Shown in pieces: positions 16,715-24,969 of a stretch of DNA of 64,000 bases. Source of the stretch: Spiribacter vilamensis (lineage in GTDB: Bacteria > Pseudomonadota > Gammaproteobacteria > Nitrococcales > Nitrococcaceae); NCBI RefSeq assembly GCF_004217415.1, contig NZ_SHLI01000001.1, positions 248,001 to 312,000 of the forward strand, in the 5' to 3' direction. The notes beneath the pieces were generated by a model. That model was not told where the DNA came from and made no database searches. It worked only from the letters and a program-made list of their open reading frames with translations. Numbering within the stretch: position 1 is the first letter of the stretch; every line of letters starts with the position of its first letter. The translations under genes were made by a program, and so were the position numbers.

Positions 16715-17539
16715 GTGGCCGGAATGAACATTGCGATCGTTCTACTGCTGCTGTGCCTCTCGGCGGGGGCAGCGGCGCTGGAGATGGACGGGCCGCTTCG
16801 ACAGGGCGGGCTGTTGCAGGGACGGGTGGCCCCCGATGCGGAGGTTCGCGCGATGGGCCATGAGGTGCCCGTGGATGCCGAGGGCCGATTCGTGATCGGG
16901 CTCGGCCGGGATGCGCCCGAGACCGCGACCGTAACGGTCATTCACGCTGACGGGGCGCGTCAGCAACGGACCCTGCGGGTGGCCCGGCGCGATTACGACA
17001 TCCAGCGTATCGATGGCCTCGATCGCAACCAGGTCAGCCCCGATTCAAAAACCCTGGAGCGGATCCGTCGCGATGCGGCCGCAGTGCGGTCGGCGCGGTC
17101 CGAGCGGCTGCCGGCGCGCCACTTCGATGCGGGCTGGATCTGGCCGCTGACCGGTCCCGTTTCCGGGGTCTTTGGCAGTCAGCGCATTCTCAACGGCGAG
17201 CCGCGTCAGCCCCACTACGGCATTGATATCGCTCGACCGACCGGGACACCGGTCCGCGCACCCTCGGACGGAGTCGTGACCCTCGCCGCCGAGGATCTGT
17301 TTTTCTCCGGCGGAACGCTGATTCTCGATCATGGCCAGGGGCTGTCGTCGAGCTTCCTGCATCTGTCCGCGATGCGGGTAGAACCGGGCGACCCGGTCCG
17401 CCAGGGTCAGATCGTTGCCGAAGTGGGGGCGACGGGTCGGGTAACCGGGCCACACCTCGACTGGCGAATGAACTGGTTTGATCAGCGTATCGATCCGTCG
17501 ATGCTGGTTCCCCCCATGCAGGAGGCAAGAAGCGAATGA
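16715..17539 (+). CDS. M23-family peptidoglycan endopeptidase, secreted
   Basis: A 274-residue exported protein. Signal peptide from residue 4 to about 20 (MNIAIVLLLLCLSAGAAAL), a beta-rich N-domain, then a LytM/M23 domain with HYGID (zinc His and Asp, about residue 164) and GPHLDW near the end. The usual HxH zinc motif reads HLD here, a variation that may be typical of this subfamily or may impair zinc binding. GTG 16715 is chosen because GGAGGG lies about 10 bp upstream; the ATG at 16724 is too far from it. It overlaps the photolyase start (ATGA). Confidence 0.85.
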   Translation: MAGMNIAIVLLLLCLSAGAAALEMDGPLRQGGLLQGRVAPDAEVRAMGHEVPVDAEGRFVIGLGRDAPETATVTVIHADGARQQRTLRVARRDYDIQRIDGLDRNQVSPDSKTLERIRRDAAAVRSARSERLPARHFDAGWIWPLTGPVSGVFGSQRILNGEPRQPHYGIDIARPTGTPVRAPSDGVVTLAAEDLFFSGGTLILDHGQGLSSSFLHLSAMRVEPGDPVRQGQIVAEVGATGRVTGPHLDWRMNWFDQRIDPSMLVPPMQEARSE

Positions 17540-19089
17540 ATACACCTCGGCGACTGATCGTCGTGCTGGGCGATCAGCTCGATCGCAATGGTCCGCTACT
17601 CGACAATATCGATCCGCAGCGGGATGCAGTCTGGATGGCGGAGAGTGTCAGCGAGCCAACGGGCGGGGCGGTGCACCAGCAACGGCTGGTGCTCTATTTC
17701 GCCGCCATGCGGCACCTGCGCGATGAGCTGCGTGAACGCGGCGTGACCGTGCACTACCACGCCGCCGACGATGCCGACTCGCCTGCCGCGATCGACGGAC
17801 CGGCGGGCCGACTGGCCGCGGATCTACAGCGGCTGCAGCCGGAGACAGTGGCGCTGATGGAGGCCGGTGACTGGTCGATCGAGCAGGCACTGTGCGATGT
17901 CGTGGCGGCGGCGGAAGCGACGCTCGAGTGGCATCGCGACAGCCATTTCCTCGCAAGCCGCGAGGCGTTCCAGAAGTGGGCGGAAGGGCGAAAAAGCCTG
18001 ACGATGGAATATTTCTACCGCAGCATGCGCAAGCGCCACGACGTCCTGATGGACGGCGACAAGCCGAGCGGCGGCGCCTGGAATTTCGACAAGGATAACC
18101 GCGCGGCCTTTGGCCCGGCGGGGCCTGGCGAGTTGCCGGCGCACCCGGCTTTCGAGCCGGATGCCATTACCCGCGGGGTGATCGATATGGTGCACCAGCG
18201 CTATGGCGATCACCCCGGCGATGCCGCCGATTTCAATCAGCCCGTGACGCCCGATCAGGCACAGATCGCACTCGATGACTTCATCCGTTATCGGCTACCG
18301 GAATTCGGGACCTGGCAGGATGCGATCTGGGTGGGTGAGCCGCTGCTCTATCACGCCCGGCTCTCGACCTCGCTCAATCTGCATCTGCTTGACCCGCGAG
18401 CCTGCCTGGAGCGCGCGGAGGCAGCATTCACGGCCGGCGATGCGCCGCTCAACGCGGTCGAGGGGTTTGTCCGCCAGATCCTTGGCTGGCGGGAGTTCAT
18501 TCGCGGTGTGTACTGGCTTCGGATGCCGGAGTATGCCGATCTGAATGCCCTCGATCACCAGGCCGATCTGCCGTCTTTCTTCTGGGACGGGCAGACGGAC
18601 ATGGCCTGTGTCGCCGATGCGATGTCGGCGCTACTGCGCCATGGCTATGCACATCACATCCAGCGCCTGATGGTGCTCGGGCTGTTTGCCCAGCTCTACG
18701 GTGCGCATCCGTACGCATTCCACGAGTGGCATATGGCCCTTTATCTGGATTCGGCCGACTGGGTCAGTCTCCCCAATGCCCTGGGAATGAGCCAGTTCGG
18801 TGACGGGGGCGTGGTGGGAACCAAGCCTTATTGTGCGAGCGGTGCCTATATCGACCGGATGAGCAACGCCTGTGGCCAGTGCCGGTACAACCCGAAAGAG
18901 GCGGTGGGCGAGAAGGCCTGTCCGTTCACGACCTTCTACTGGGATTTCCTGGATCGTCACGAAGACCAGCTGGCCGGCAATCGCCGACTCCAGTTCCAGT
19001 ATCGCAACCTGCAGCGCAAGACCGACGACCAGCGCGCCGCGATCCGCCGGCAGGCCGAGACACTGCGGGCTCGCATGGGCACGACCTGA
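17536..19089 (+). CDS. phrB: Iron-sulfur cryptochrome/photolyase (FeS-BCP, PhrB-like (6-4) photolyase)
   Basis: A 517-residue member of the bacterial FeS cryptochrome/photolyase group that repairs (6-4) UV photoproducts with light, FAD and a lumazine antenna. The N-terminal antenna domain starts RRLIVVLGDQLDRN. The C-terminal FAD domain has ILGWREFIRGVYW, HHIQRLMVLG and NALGMSQF. Four cysteines (PYCASG, NACGQC, KACPF, residues about 433-460) would hold the 4Fe-4S cluster. Length is canonical. It is coupled to the M23 gene by a 4-bp overlap. Its antenna, 6,7-dimethyl-8-ribityllumazine, comes from riboflavin synthesis. Confidence 0.93.
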   Translation: MNTPRRLIVVLGDQLDRNGPLLDNIDPQRDAVWMAESVSEPTGGAVHQQRLVLYFAAMRHLRDELRERGVTVHYHAADDADSPAAIDGPAGRLAADLQRLQPETVALMEAGDWSIEQALCDVVAAAEATLEWHRDSHFLASREAFQKWAEGRKSLTMEYFYRSMRKRHDVLMDGDKPSGGAWNFDKDNRAAFGPAGPGELPAHPAFEPDAITRGVIDMVHQRYGDHPGDAADFNQPVTPDQAQIALDDFIRYRLPEFGTWQDAIWVGEPLLYHARLSTSLNLHLLDPRACLERAEAAFTAGDAPLNAVEGFVRQILGWREFIRGVYWLRMPEYADLNALDHQADLPSFFWDGQTDMACVADAMSALLRHGYAHHIQRLMVLGLFAQLYGAHPYAFHEWHMALYLDSADWVSLPNALGMSQFGDGGVVGTKPYCASGAYIDRMSNACGQCRYNPKEAVGEKACPFTTFYWDFLDRHEDQLAGNRRLQFQYRNLQRKTDDQRAAIRRQAETLRARMGTT

Positions 19090-19109
19090 GGGAGGAGATC
19101 ACAACGCGG

Positions 19110-19137
19110 TTGACGGGAGTCCTGGAAGTGGTATATT
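19110..19137 (+). promoter_or_regulatory. Sigma-70 promoter in the phrB-pdeM spacer
   Basis: TTGACG (19110-19115), a 16-bp spacer and TATATT (19132-19137): five of six consensus bases in each box. It lies 20 bp after the photolyase stop and points to a terminator only about 55 bp further on. No open reading frame follows on the plus strand, so it would drive a very short transcript. Confidence 0.6.
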
Positions 19138-19143
19138 GCATTG

Positions 19144-19200
19144 CAACACGGACTTACTCTCTCTCCTCCTCTTGGCCGACATTATTGTCGGCTTTTTTTT
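19144..19200 (+). ncRNA. Candidate small RNA with CU-rich, anti-Shine-Dalgarno loop region
   Basis: About 57 nt between the promoter's expected start point and an intrinsic terminator. The 5' part is unstructured and pyrimidine-rich (ACTCTCTCTCCTCCTCTT), containing CCUCC motifs complementary to ribosome-binding sites. The 3' part is a strong terminator hairpin with a long U-run, as in Hfq- or ProQ-binding small RNAs. Predicted from promoter plus terminator only. The alternative is a simple terminator for phrB. Confidence 0.42.
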
Positions 19201-19202
19201 GG
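19175..19202 (+). terminator. Intrinsic terminator after phrB / candidate small RNA
   Basis: GCCGACA (19175-19181), loop TTAT, TGTCGGC (19186-19192), followed by about ten Ts. A perfect 7-bp GC-rich stem and T-run on the plus strand; the minus strand has no T-run, so it does not terminate pdeM. Confidence 0.85.
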
Positions 19203-19209
19203 CCAGCCG

Positions 19210-19878
19210 TCAGTCCGCCGTCTCACGCGTGTCGATGCCGAAGACCGCCGCCTCGCTGGTGACGTAGCGCCGTCGCCCCGGTCGACGCTCGACCAGCGCC
19301 CCACCGGTAAGGCCGCCAAACGCCGGCAGCACCAGGCCACCGTCCGGTTCATGGATGAATGCCGGGAGTCTCAGGCTGTCCCCGCCGGCGGCCAGGCGTA
19401 CCACCGGATGCCAGTGGCCAGCGATCCAGGGCGCTTCCGTCGGGGTCTCCGGGGGGTGGTGTCGAAGTGTCAGTCCGGCTCGCTCGAGGCCCTCGACCTG
19501 GCAATCGATGACCGGCTCGAGTCGGCGGATATCGCGATCGTGATTGCCGATGATGGCGGTGATAGCGAGGTCGGGATGGCTTGCCCGCCAGTCCAGCAGC
19601 TGCCGGTGCAGTGCCGGGTCGGTTGCCAGTGAGGTGTGCATGATGTCGCCGAGCAGGATCAGCGACTGCGGTTGCCAGGCGCTGATCAGCGCATCCACGC
19701 GTTGCAGTGTCGACTGGTTGTCGCCTTCGGGAATGGCAAGCCCGGCGCGTCGAAAGGTCGCGGCCTTGCCGAGATGCAGATCGGCCAGCAGCAGCGCGCC
19801 GGTCTGTCGCCAGAACACGGCGCGTTGCGGGAGCAGATCCAGTGTCTGGCCGGCGAGGTTGATTGACTGCGCCGTCAC
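19210..19878 (-). CDS. pdeM: Ligase-associated metallophosphoesterase PdeM
   Basis: A 222-residue calcineurin-type phosphoesterase, last gene of the ligase-associated DNA damage operon. Metal motifs in order: LLADLHLGKA (D-x-H, about residue 32), LLGDIMH (GD), IIGNHDRD (GNHD, about 110) and AGHWHPV (GHxH). These proteins cleave phosphodiesters, and the Pseudomonas homologue (MPE) has been studied with its partner helicase. The start overlaps the stop of the helicase gene by 4 bp, so it is translated as part of the operon. Confidence 0.92.
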   Translation of the reverse strand: MTAQSINLAGQTLDLLPQRAVFWRQTGALLLADLHLGKAATFRRAGLAIPEGDNQSTLQRVDALISAWQPQSLILLGDIMHTSLATDPALHRQLLDWRASHPDLAITAIIGNHDRDIRRLEPVIDCQVEGLERAGLTLRHHPPETPTEAPWIAGHWHPVVRLAAGGDSLRLPAFIHEPDGGLVLPAFGGLTGGALVERRPGRRRYVTSEAAVFGIDTRETAD

Positions 19879-22334
19879 GATCGACCGGCGGCCTTCTCGA
19901 GCTGCGCGACCATGCGCGCGACGCGATCCTGCCAGCTCTGTGTCGTCAGCCGGTTGCGCAGCCGTTCGGCCCAGAGCGGGAAGGCGAGCGGCGTGAATCG
20001 ATCGGTGGTGTGGATCAGTCGATCGGCACGCGCCATCTGCTGCAGGGCCGTGCGCACCCGCTCCACTTCGAGGCCACTGTCGAGCACCTCGCGGCGGGCC
20101 TGGTGAATTAGCCGATTGTCCGGGTCGTAACGATCGATGGTGTCGAACATCAGTCCGCTGGAGGCCTGCAGCTGTCGGGCGCTCTTGCCCTTACCGGGAT
20201 ACCCCTGGAACACGAGTCCCGCCACACGGGCAATGTCGCGGAACTGGCGGCGGGCCAGTTCGCTGGCGTTCATGGCGCCCATCAGGTCATCGACCAGATC
20301 CTCGCCATCGAAAAGCGCCTGCCAGCCGGCCGGATCCATATCCGGGATGGTGTGGCCCAACAGCTCAAAGCCATAGTCATTGACGGACAGGCTGAAGGTG
20401 GCCGGCGTTTGCTGGCCGAGCCGCCAGGCAAAGAGCGTCGCCAGTCCCTCGTGGGCGAGCCGGCCGGCGAAGGGGTAGATAAACAGATGCTCTCCCTCGC
20501 GGGAGCGTGTCCGCTCAATGAGCAGCGCCCCTGGCCGCGGCAGGGACGACCATTTCGCCTGAACGCTCAGCAGGGGCCGGATGGCGGCCATCTCCGGTGT
20601 CTCGAAGCGGCCCTCGGCGGCTTCGGCCAGCAGCGCGAGGACATGATCGGCAAGGGCGGTTGACAGCGGCAGACGCCCGCCCTGCCAGCGCGGAACGGCC
20701 TGTCGCCGGGCACTGGACCGGCGGACGTAGGCCGTCAGGTCGCGCACTCGTACCAGGGCGAGGCTGCGACCGGCAAAGAGGAAAACATCGCCCGGCCGCA
20801 GACGGGCGATGAAGCTCTCTTCAATCGTGCCGATATGTCCGCCGCCCTGGTAGCATACTGCGATGGCGGCATCGCTGGTGATTGTCCCGATGCCCATGCG
20901 ATGGCGGCTTGCGTGACCGCGACCGGCGATTCGGTAAGTCCCCTCGGCATCCTGAACGACGCGCTGGAAATCCGGATAGGCGGCGAGCACCGGCCCGCCG
21001 CGGGTAATGAAATCGAGTGTCCACTGCCAGGCCGATGTGTCCAGCTCGGCAAAGGCATGCGTATCGCGGACCTCCGTGTAGAGTCGGTCGGCGTCAAAGC
21101 CGTCGCCGGCCGCGAGGGTGACCAGGTGCTGGGCGAGGACATCAAGGCTGTTGCGCAGCGGTCGCCGCGCCTCGACCTCGCCCGCTGCCCAGGCGCGCCT
21201 CGCCGCGGCGATCTCGATCATCTCCAGGGCATTGGTGGGGACACACAGCACCGTGCTGCGGCGACCGGGCTGATGACCACTGCGTCCGGCGCGCTGGGCC
21301 AGTCGGGCCACGCCCTTGGGGCTGCCGACCTGGATGACGCGGTCTACCGGCGCGAAATCCACGCCCAGATCCAGGCTGGCGGTGGCGACAACGCAGCGGA
21401 ATTCCCCGGCGGCGAGCCCCGCCTCGATCCGGTCGCGCAGTGAACGATCGATGGAGCCGTGATGCAGCCCCAGTCCCTCGATCCAGTCCGGTCGGGCGCG
21501 CACCAGCGATTCGAACCATAGCTCCGCCTGTGATCGGGTATTGGTGAAAAGCAGGCAGCTGCCCGACCCCTCGAGCTCGGCGATAACACCGTTAATGAGT
21601 CGGGTGCCGAGATGACCCGCCCAGGGAAAGCGCTCGTCGGTGTCGGGCTCGAGGGTGCGGATATCGATGGGACGCGCGGGCGGCCCTTCGACCAGGCGCC
21701 CCGCCTCGGACCCGGCGCCGAGCAGGCAGTCGCGGGCCTCGTCGAGATTGCCGAGGGTGGCGGACAGCCCCCACGTGCGCAGGCCGGGGGAGAGCCGCCG
21801 CAGCCGCGCCAGGCAGAGCTCGAGCTGGACGCCCCGCTTGGTGCCGATCAGCTCGTGCCACTCATCGACAATAACCGCCTGCAGCGATTCGAACTGACGG
21901 CCGGCGTCGCGGTAGGAGAGGAGTAGCGAGAGGCTCTCGGGGGTGGTGACCAGGGCCTCGGGTGGCCGTCGGCGCTGACGGGTGCGGGCGCTGCTACTGG
22001 TATCGCCGGTGCGCTTTTCGATGCGCCAGTCGAGGCCGACACCGGCGGCGGCCGTCGCCAGGTTGTGGACGGTATCCCCGGCGAGGGCCCGCAGCGGGGT
22101 AATCCAGAGGACCCGGAACCCGGCGCGGCGCTGGCCGCTCGCGGCGGCCTCATCGAGCCCCTCGATCAGTGGCCCGCCCCAGGCCGCCAGCGACTTGCCC
22201 GAGCCGGTGGCCGAGTGGATGAGTCCGCTCTCGCCCCGGGTGTAGGCGTCCCACGCGGTGTGCTGGAAATCGGCGGGTTGCCAGCCGTTGTCGGCAAACC
22301 ACCCGATCAGCTTTGTGCGCGACAGATCACTCAA
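19875..22334 (-). CDS. lhr: Ligase-associated DEXH-box DNA helicase (Lhr-Core type)
   Basis: An 819-residue superfamily 2 helicase. Q-like motif near FQHTAWDAY, Walker A HSATGSGKSLAAW (about residue 38), TTPESLSLLLSY, DEWHEL box, SATLGN, C-terminal helicase domain with HHGSIDRSLRD, VATASLDLGVDF and QRAGRSGHQPG, then the winged-helix and Lhr-specific C-domain. Lhr-Core enzymes are 3'-5' translocases with RNA:DNA unwinding. I choose TTG 22334, which overlaps the ligase stop (TTGA) and gives the family's normal length; the frame runs 207 bp further upstream but only inside the ligase gene. Sandwiched between ligase and pdeM in one operon. Confidence 0.9.
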   Translation of the reverse strand: MSDLSRTKLIGWFADNGWQPADFQHTAWDAYTRGESGLIHSATGSGKSLAAWGGPLIEGLDEAAASGQRRAGFRVLWITPLRALAGDTVHNLATAAAGVGLDWRIEKRTGDTSSSARTRQRRRPPEALVTTPESLSLLLSYRDAGRQFESLQAVIVDEWHELIGTKRGVQLELCLARLRRLSPGLRTWGLSATLGNLDEARDCLLGAGSEAGRLVEGPPARPIDIRTLEPDTDERFPWAGHLGTRLINGVIAELEGSGSCLLFTNTRSQAELWFESLVRARPDWIEGLGLHHGSIDRSLRDRIEAGLAAGEFRCVVATASLDLGVDFAPVDRVIQVGSPKGVARLAQRAGRSGHQPGRRSTVLCVPTNALEMIEIAAARRAWAAGEVEARRPLRNSLDVLAQHLVTLAAGDGFDADRLYTEVRDTHAFAELDTSAWQWTLDFITRGGPVLAAYPDFQRVVQDAEGTYRIAGRGHASRHRMGIGTITSDAAIAVCYQGGGHIGTIEESFIARLRPGDVFLFAGRSLALVRVRDLTAYVRRSSARRQAVPRWQGGRLPLSTALADHVLALLAEAAEGRFETPEMAAIRPLLSVQAKWSSLPRPGALLIERTRSREGEHLFIYPFAGRLAHEGLATLFAWRLGQQTPATFSLSVNDYGFELLGHTIPDMDPAGWQALFDGEDLVDDLMGAMNASELARRQFRDIARVAGLVFQGYPGKGKSARQLQASSGLMFDTIDRYDPDNRLIHQARREVLDSGLEVERVRTALQQMARADRLIHTTDRFTPLAFPLWAERLRNRLTTQSWQDRVARMVAQLEKAAGRS

Positions 22335-23926
22335 CCTAGCAGTGCCCGCGCCTGGGTCAGCGTGTCGGCGTCGGCCGGCCCCAGATCCTCGCGCCATCGG
22401 GCGATGCGCGGGAAGCGCAGCGCCAGCCCCGATTTGTGTCGCGACGAGGGCGCAATGCCCTCGAAGGCGAGTTCGAACACCTGGACGGGCTCGACGGAGC
22501 GGACCGGTCCGAACCGTTCCCGCGTATTGCGCCGTATCCACCGATCCAGACGCCGGATCTCCCGGTCATCCAGCCCGGAGTAGGCCTTGGCGATGGGCAC
22601 CAGCTGATCGCCGTCGGCGACCGCGAAGCTGTAATCGGTATAGAGGTTGGCGCGCCGCCCATGACCGGGCTGGGCATAGAGCAGCACTACATCGAGGGTC
22701 AGGGGACTGACTTTCCACTTCCACCACGGACCCCGGGGGCGGCCGGTTCCATACACCGTGTCACGCCCCTTTAGCATGATGCCCTCGACGCCTCGGTCAC
22801 GGGATTCATCCCGGCGCTCGGCCAGATCCGACCAGCTGTTCGATTCGATGAGCGGTGAGAGCATGAGGGGAGGTTCCACGGCTGCCATCAGGGCCTCGAG
22901 CCGGGCCCGGCGCGATGTCAGTGGCGCGTCGCGCAGGTCCTCGCCGTCGGCCTCGAGCAGGTCATAGGCCATCAGCCGAACCGGGACCTCGTTCATGAAC
23001 CGGCGCGTCACGCGCTTGCGGCCGAGGCGGCGTTGCAGCTCGGCGAAGGGCAGCACACCGTCGCGCCAGGCGAGGACTTCGCCGTCGATCACGGTATCCG
23101 CGGGCAATGCGTCGGCCCCGTCGATCAGCTCGGGGAACGTCTCGGTCACCAGCGCCTCGCCCCGCGACCACAGATAGACCGCATCGGCCCGTCGTACCAG
23201 CTGGGCGCGAATGCCATCCCACTTCCACTCCAGCTGCCAGTCGGTGATGGCGCCGAGGGATTCGGCGGGATCGCCCTCGAGCGGATGCGCCAGGAAAAAG
23301 GGATAGGGCCGCGAGGCATCCTCCTGTCCGGAGCTCGCATCGAAGAGTCCCGTATAGAACGCCGGCTCCGGCGTCCACTGGCCCATCATCCGATGGGCGA
23401 TGACCGGACGCGGGTGACCGCTTGCCCGGGCCAGGGCGCGCTCTACCAGGGTCTGCGAGACCCCGACCCGAAGGGCCCCGGTGAGGAGCTTGGTATGAAG
23501 GAATCGCCCTGCCTCGTCGAGCTCGCGCCATGCCTGTGTAACGCGCTCGCGGCGGGTCTCGTCATCGAGATCGCGGAGCGCGAGGATACGTCTTTCGACC
23601 CAGGTGGCGAGCCCGGCGTCGGTGGGACTGGTGGTCACTCCTGGCGGTGTCTCCAGCATTAGCGCCACCGTTTCGGCGAGATCGCCCACGTGCTGGTGGG
23701 TCTCCTCGACCAGCCAGGCGGGCAGACCAGTCATCTGCGTCAGCCACTCGCGCAGCTGCACGGGACCGATCAGCCGCTTCAGTCGACGTCCGCTGAGGAA
23801 GTACACCGCCCAGGCGCCGTCCGCCGCCGACACCTGGCCGAAGTACTCTGCCATTGCATCGACCTTGGCGTTGGTGCCGCGCTGCTCGTCGAGCTCGCGA
23901 AACAGATCGGCGAAAGCCCGCATCAC
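22331..23926 (-). CDS. ATP-dependent DNA ligase (ligase-associated DNA damage operon)
   Basis: A 531-residue ATP-dependent ligase separate from the essential NAD ligase. An N-terminal DNA-binding domain (about 1-205) is followed by the adenylation motif EWKWDGIRAQ with the nucleotidyl lysine near residue 229. Further nucleotidyltransferase motifs are WSRGEA, VIDGEVLAW and GIMLKGRD; WKWKVSPLTLDVVLLYA links to the OB-fold C-domain. It seals nicks in a repair route with the neighbouring exonuclease, helicase and phosphoesterase. The start overlaps the exonuclease stop by 4 bp (ATGA) and the stop overlaps the helicase start. Confidence 0.93.
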   Translation of the reverse strand: MMRAFADLFRELDEQRGTNAKVDAMAEYFGQVSAADGAWAVYFLSGRRLKRLIGPVQLREWLTQMTGLPAWLVEETHQHVGDLAETVALMLETPPGVTTSPTDAGLATWVERRILALRDLDDETRRERVTQAWRELDEAGRFLHTKLLTGALRVGVSQTLVERALARASGHPRPVIAHRMMGQWTPEPAFYTGLFDASSGQEDASRPYPFFLAHPLEGDPAESLGAITDWQLEWKWDGIRAQLVRRADAVYLWSRGEALVTETFPELIDGADALPADTVIDGEVLAWRDGVLPFAELQRRLGRKRVTRRFMNEVPVRLMAYDLLEADGEDLRDAPLTSRRARLEALMAAVEPPLMLSPLIESNSWSDLAERRDESRDRGVEGIMLKGRDTVYGTGRPRGPWWKWKVSPLTLDVVLLYAQPGHGRRANLYTDYSFAVADGDQLVPIAKAYSGLDDREIRRLDRWIRRNTRERFGPVRSVEPVQVFELAFEGIAPSSRHKSGLALRFPRIARWREDLGPADADTLTQARALLG

Positions 23927-24936
23927 TCGTTCTCCCCGCTTTCCTCGTCATCGCCGTAGAGCGTTGCCAGTGGTCGCGCCCGAAGGCCACGCTCACCCAG
24001 GTAGCGGACCAGTTCGTCGGCGCGGCCATGGGTGGTGAGAACCTCGCGGGCGCCGGTGTCCTCGATGGTCTGCAGCAGTCCCGGCCAGTCGACATGATCG
24101 GAGATGACGAAGCCACGATCGTAACCACGGCGCCGGCGATTGCCGCGAATGCGCATCCAGCCGGAGGCAAAGCCGAGCGCTGGGCGGCGAAAGCGGCGCA
24201 TCCAGGTCGATCCCGCGGCACTCGGCGGCGCGATCACAAGTGCAGTGCCGTAGTCCTCGTCCTTCGGCGCTTCGCTGACCCGATGGGTATCAGGCAGGGC
24301 GACGCCCGCTTCGCGATAGTCTTCGGTAAGTGGCGCCACCGCCCCATGCAGGTAGATCGGACCGGGGCGCTCCATCGGCAGCGCCGCCATGAGGCGCTGC
24401 GCCTTGCCGAGGGCATAGGAGAACAGCACCGTCGTCCGCCCGTCCGCGGCGTTACGCCGCCACCACTGATCAATGTCTGCCGCCACCGTTTCCACGGCCG
24501 GCCAGCGATACACCGGCAAGGCAAAGGTGGCCTCGGTGATGAAGGTATCGCAGCGCACCGGTTCAAAGGCCGCGCAGGTCGGGTCGACATCACGCTTGTA
24601 GTCTCCGGAGGCGACCCAGACCTCACCGTCGTGCTCGACACGGATCTGTGCCGATCCGAGGACATGTCCCGCGGGATGGAGGCTGACCGTCACGGGGCCG
24701 AAGCGCAGTGTCTGGCCGTAGTCCACGCCGTTGAGCACCGCCTTTTTCCCCAGCCGTCGCCGCATCAGGCCGAGTCCCGCGTGGCTGCCCCAGTACTCAT
24801 CGCTGCCGGGGCGTGCATGATCGGCATGGGCATGGGTGATAACGGCCCGGGGCACCGGCCGCCAGGGATCGATGTGGAAATCGCCGGCGGCACAGTAGAG
24901 GCCCAGATGAGTGGGCTGGATGAGCGGAACTGCCAT
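23923..24936 (-). CDS. Ligase-associated DNA exonuclease, metallo-beta-lactamase fold
   Basis: A 337-residue MBL/beta-CASP nuclease of the SNM1/Artemis kind, first gene of the ligase operon. Metal motifs: THAHADHA (HxHxDH, about residue 34), HPAGHVLGSAQI, SGDYKRD, then beta-CASP features LFSYALGKAQRLM and TTHGRADE near the C-terminus. Predicted to trim DNA ends before ligation. ATG 24936 is chosen since it opens with the typical PTHLGLYC..GDFHIDPWRPV block; upstream ATGs overlap the divergent SDR gene. A TATACT box 7 bp upstream would give an almost leaderless mRNA. Confidence 0.92.
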   Translation of the reverse strand: MAVPLIQPTHLGLYCAAGDFHIDPWRPVPRAVITHAHADHARPGSDEYWGSHAGLGLMRRRLGKKAVLNGVDYGQTLRFGPVTVSLHPAGHVLGSAQIRVEHDGEVWVASGDYKRDVDPTCAAFEPVRCDTFITEATFALPVYRWPAVETVAADIDQWWRRNAADGRTTVLFSYALGKAQRLMAALPMERPGPIYLHGAVAPLTEDYREAGVALPDTHRVSEAPKDEDYGTALVIAPPSAAGSTWMRRFRRPALGFASGWMRIRGNRRRRGYDRGFVISDHVDWPGLLQTIEDTGAREVLTTHGRADELVRYLGERGLRARPLATLYGDDEESGENE

Positions 24937-24942
24937 AATGAA

Positions 24943-24950
24943 AGTATAAC
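24943..24950. promoter_or_regulatory. Overlapping back-to-back -10 elements between exonuclease and SDR genes
   Basis: In a 33-bp divergent spacer the sequence AGTATAAC reads TATAAC to the right (24945-24950, toward the SDR start at 24970) and TATACT to the left (24943-24948, toward the exonuclease start at 24936). The two -10 boxes share four bases. No good -35 is seen on either side. Confidence 0.35.
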
Positions 24951-24969
24951 GCGGCATGAGGACGGACGG

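Noticed and set aside
23854-24969. Long upstream extension of the SDR reading frame
   Set aside because: Antisense to the exonuclease gene; SDR homology starts at ATG 24970, so only that part is annotated.
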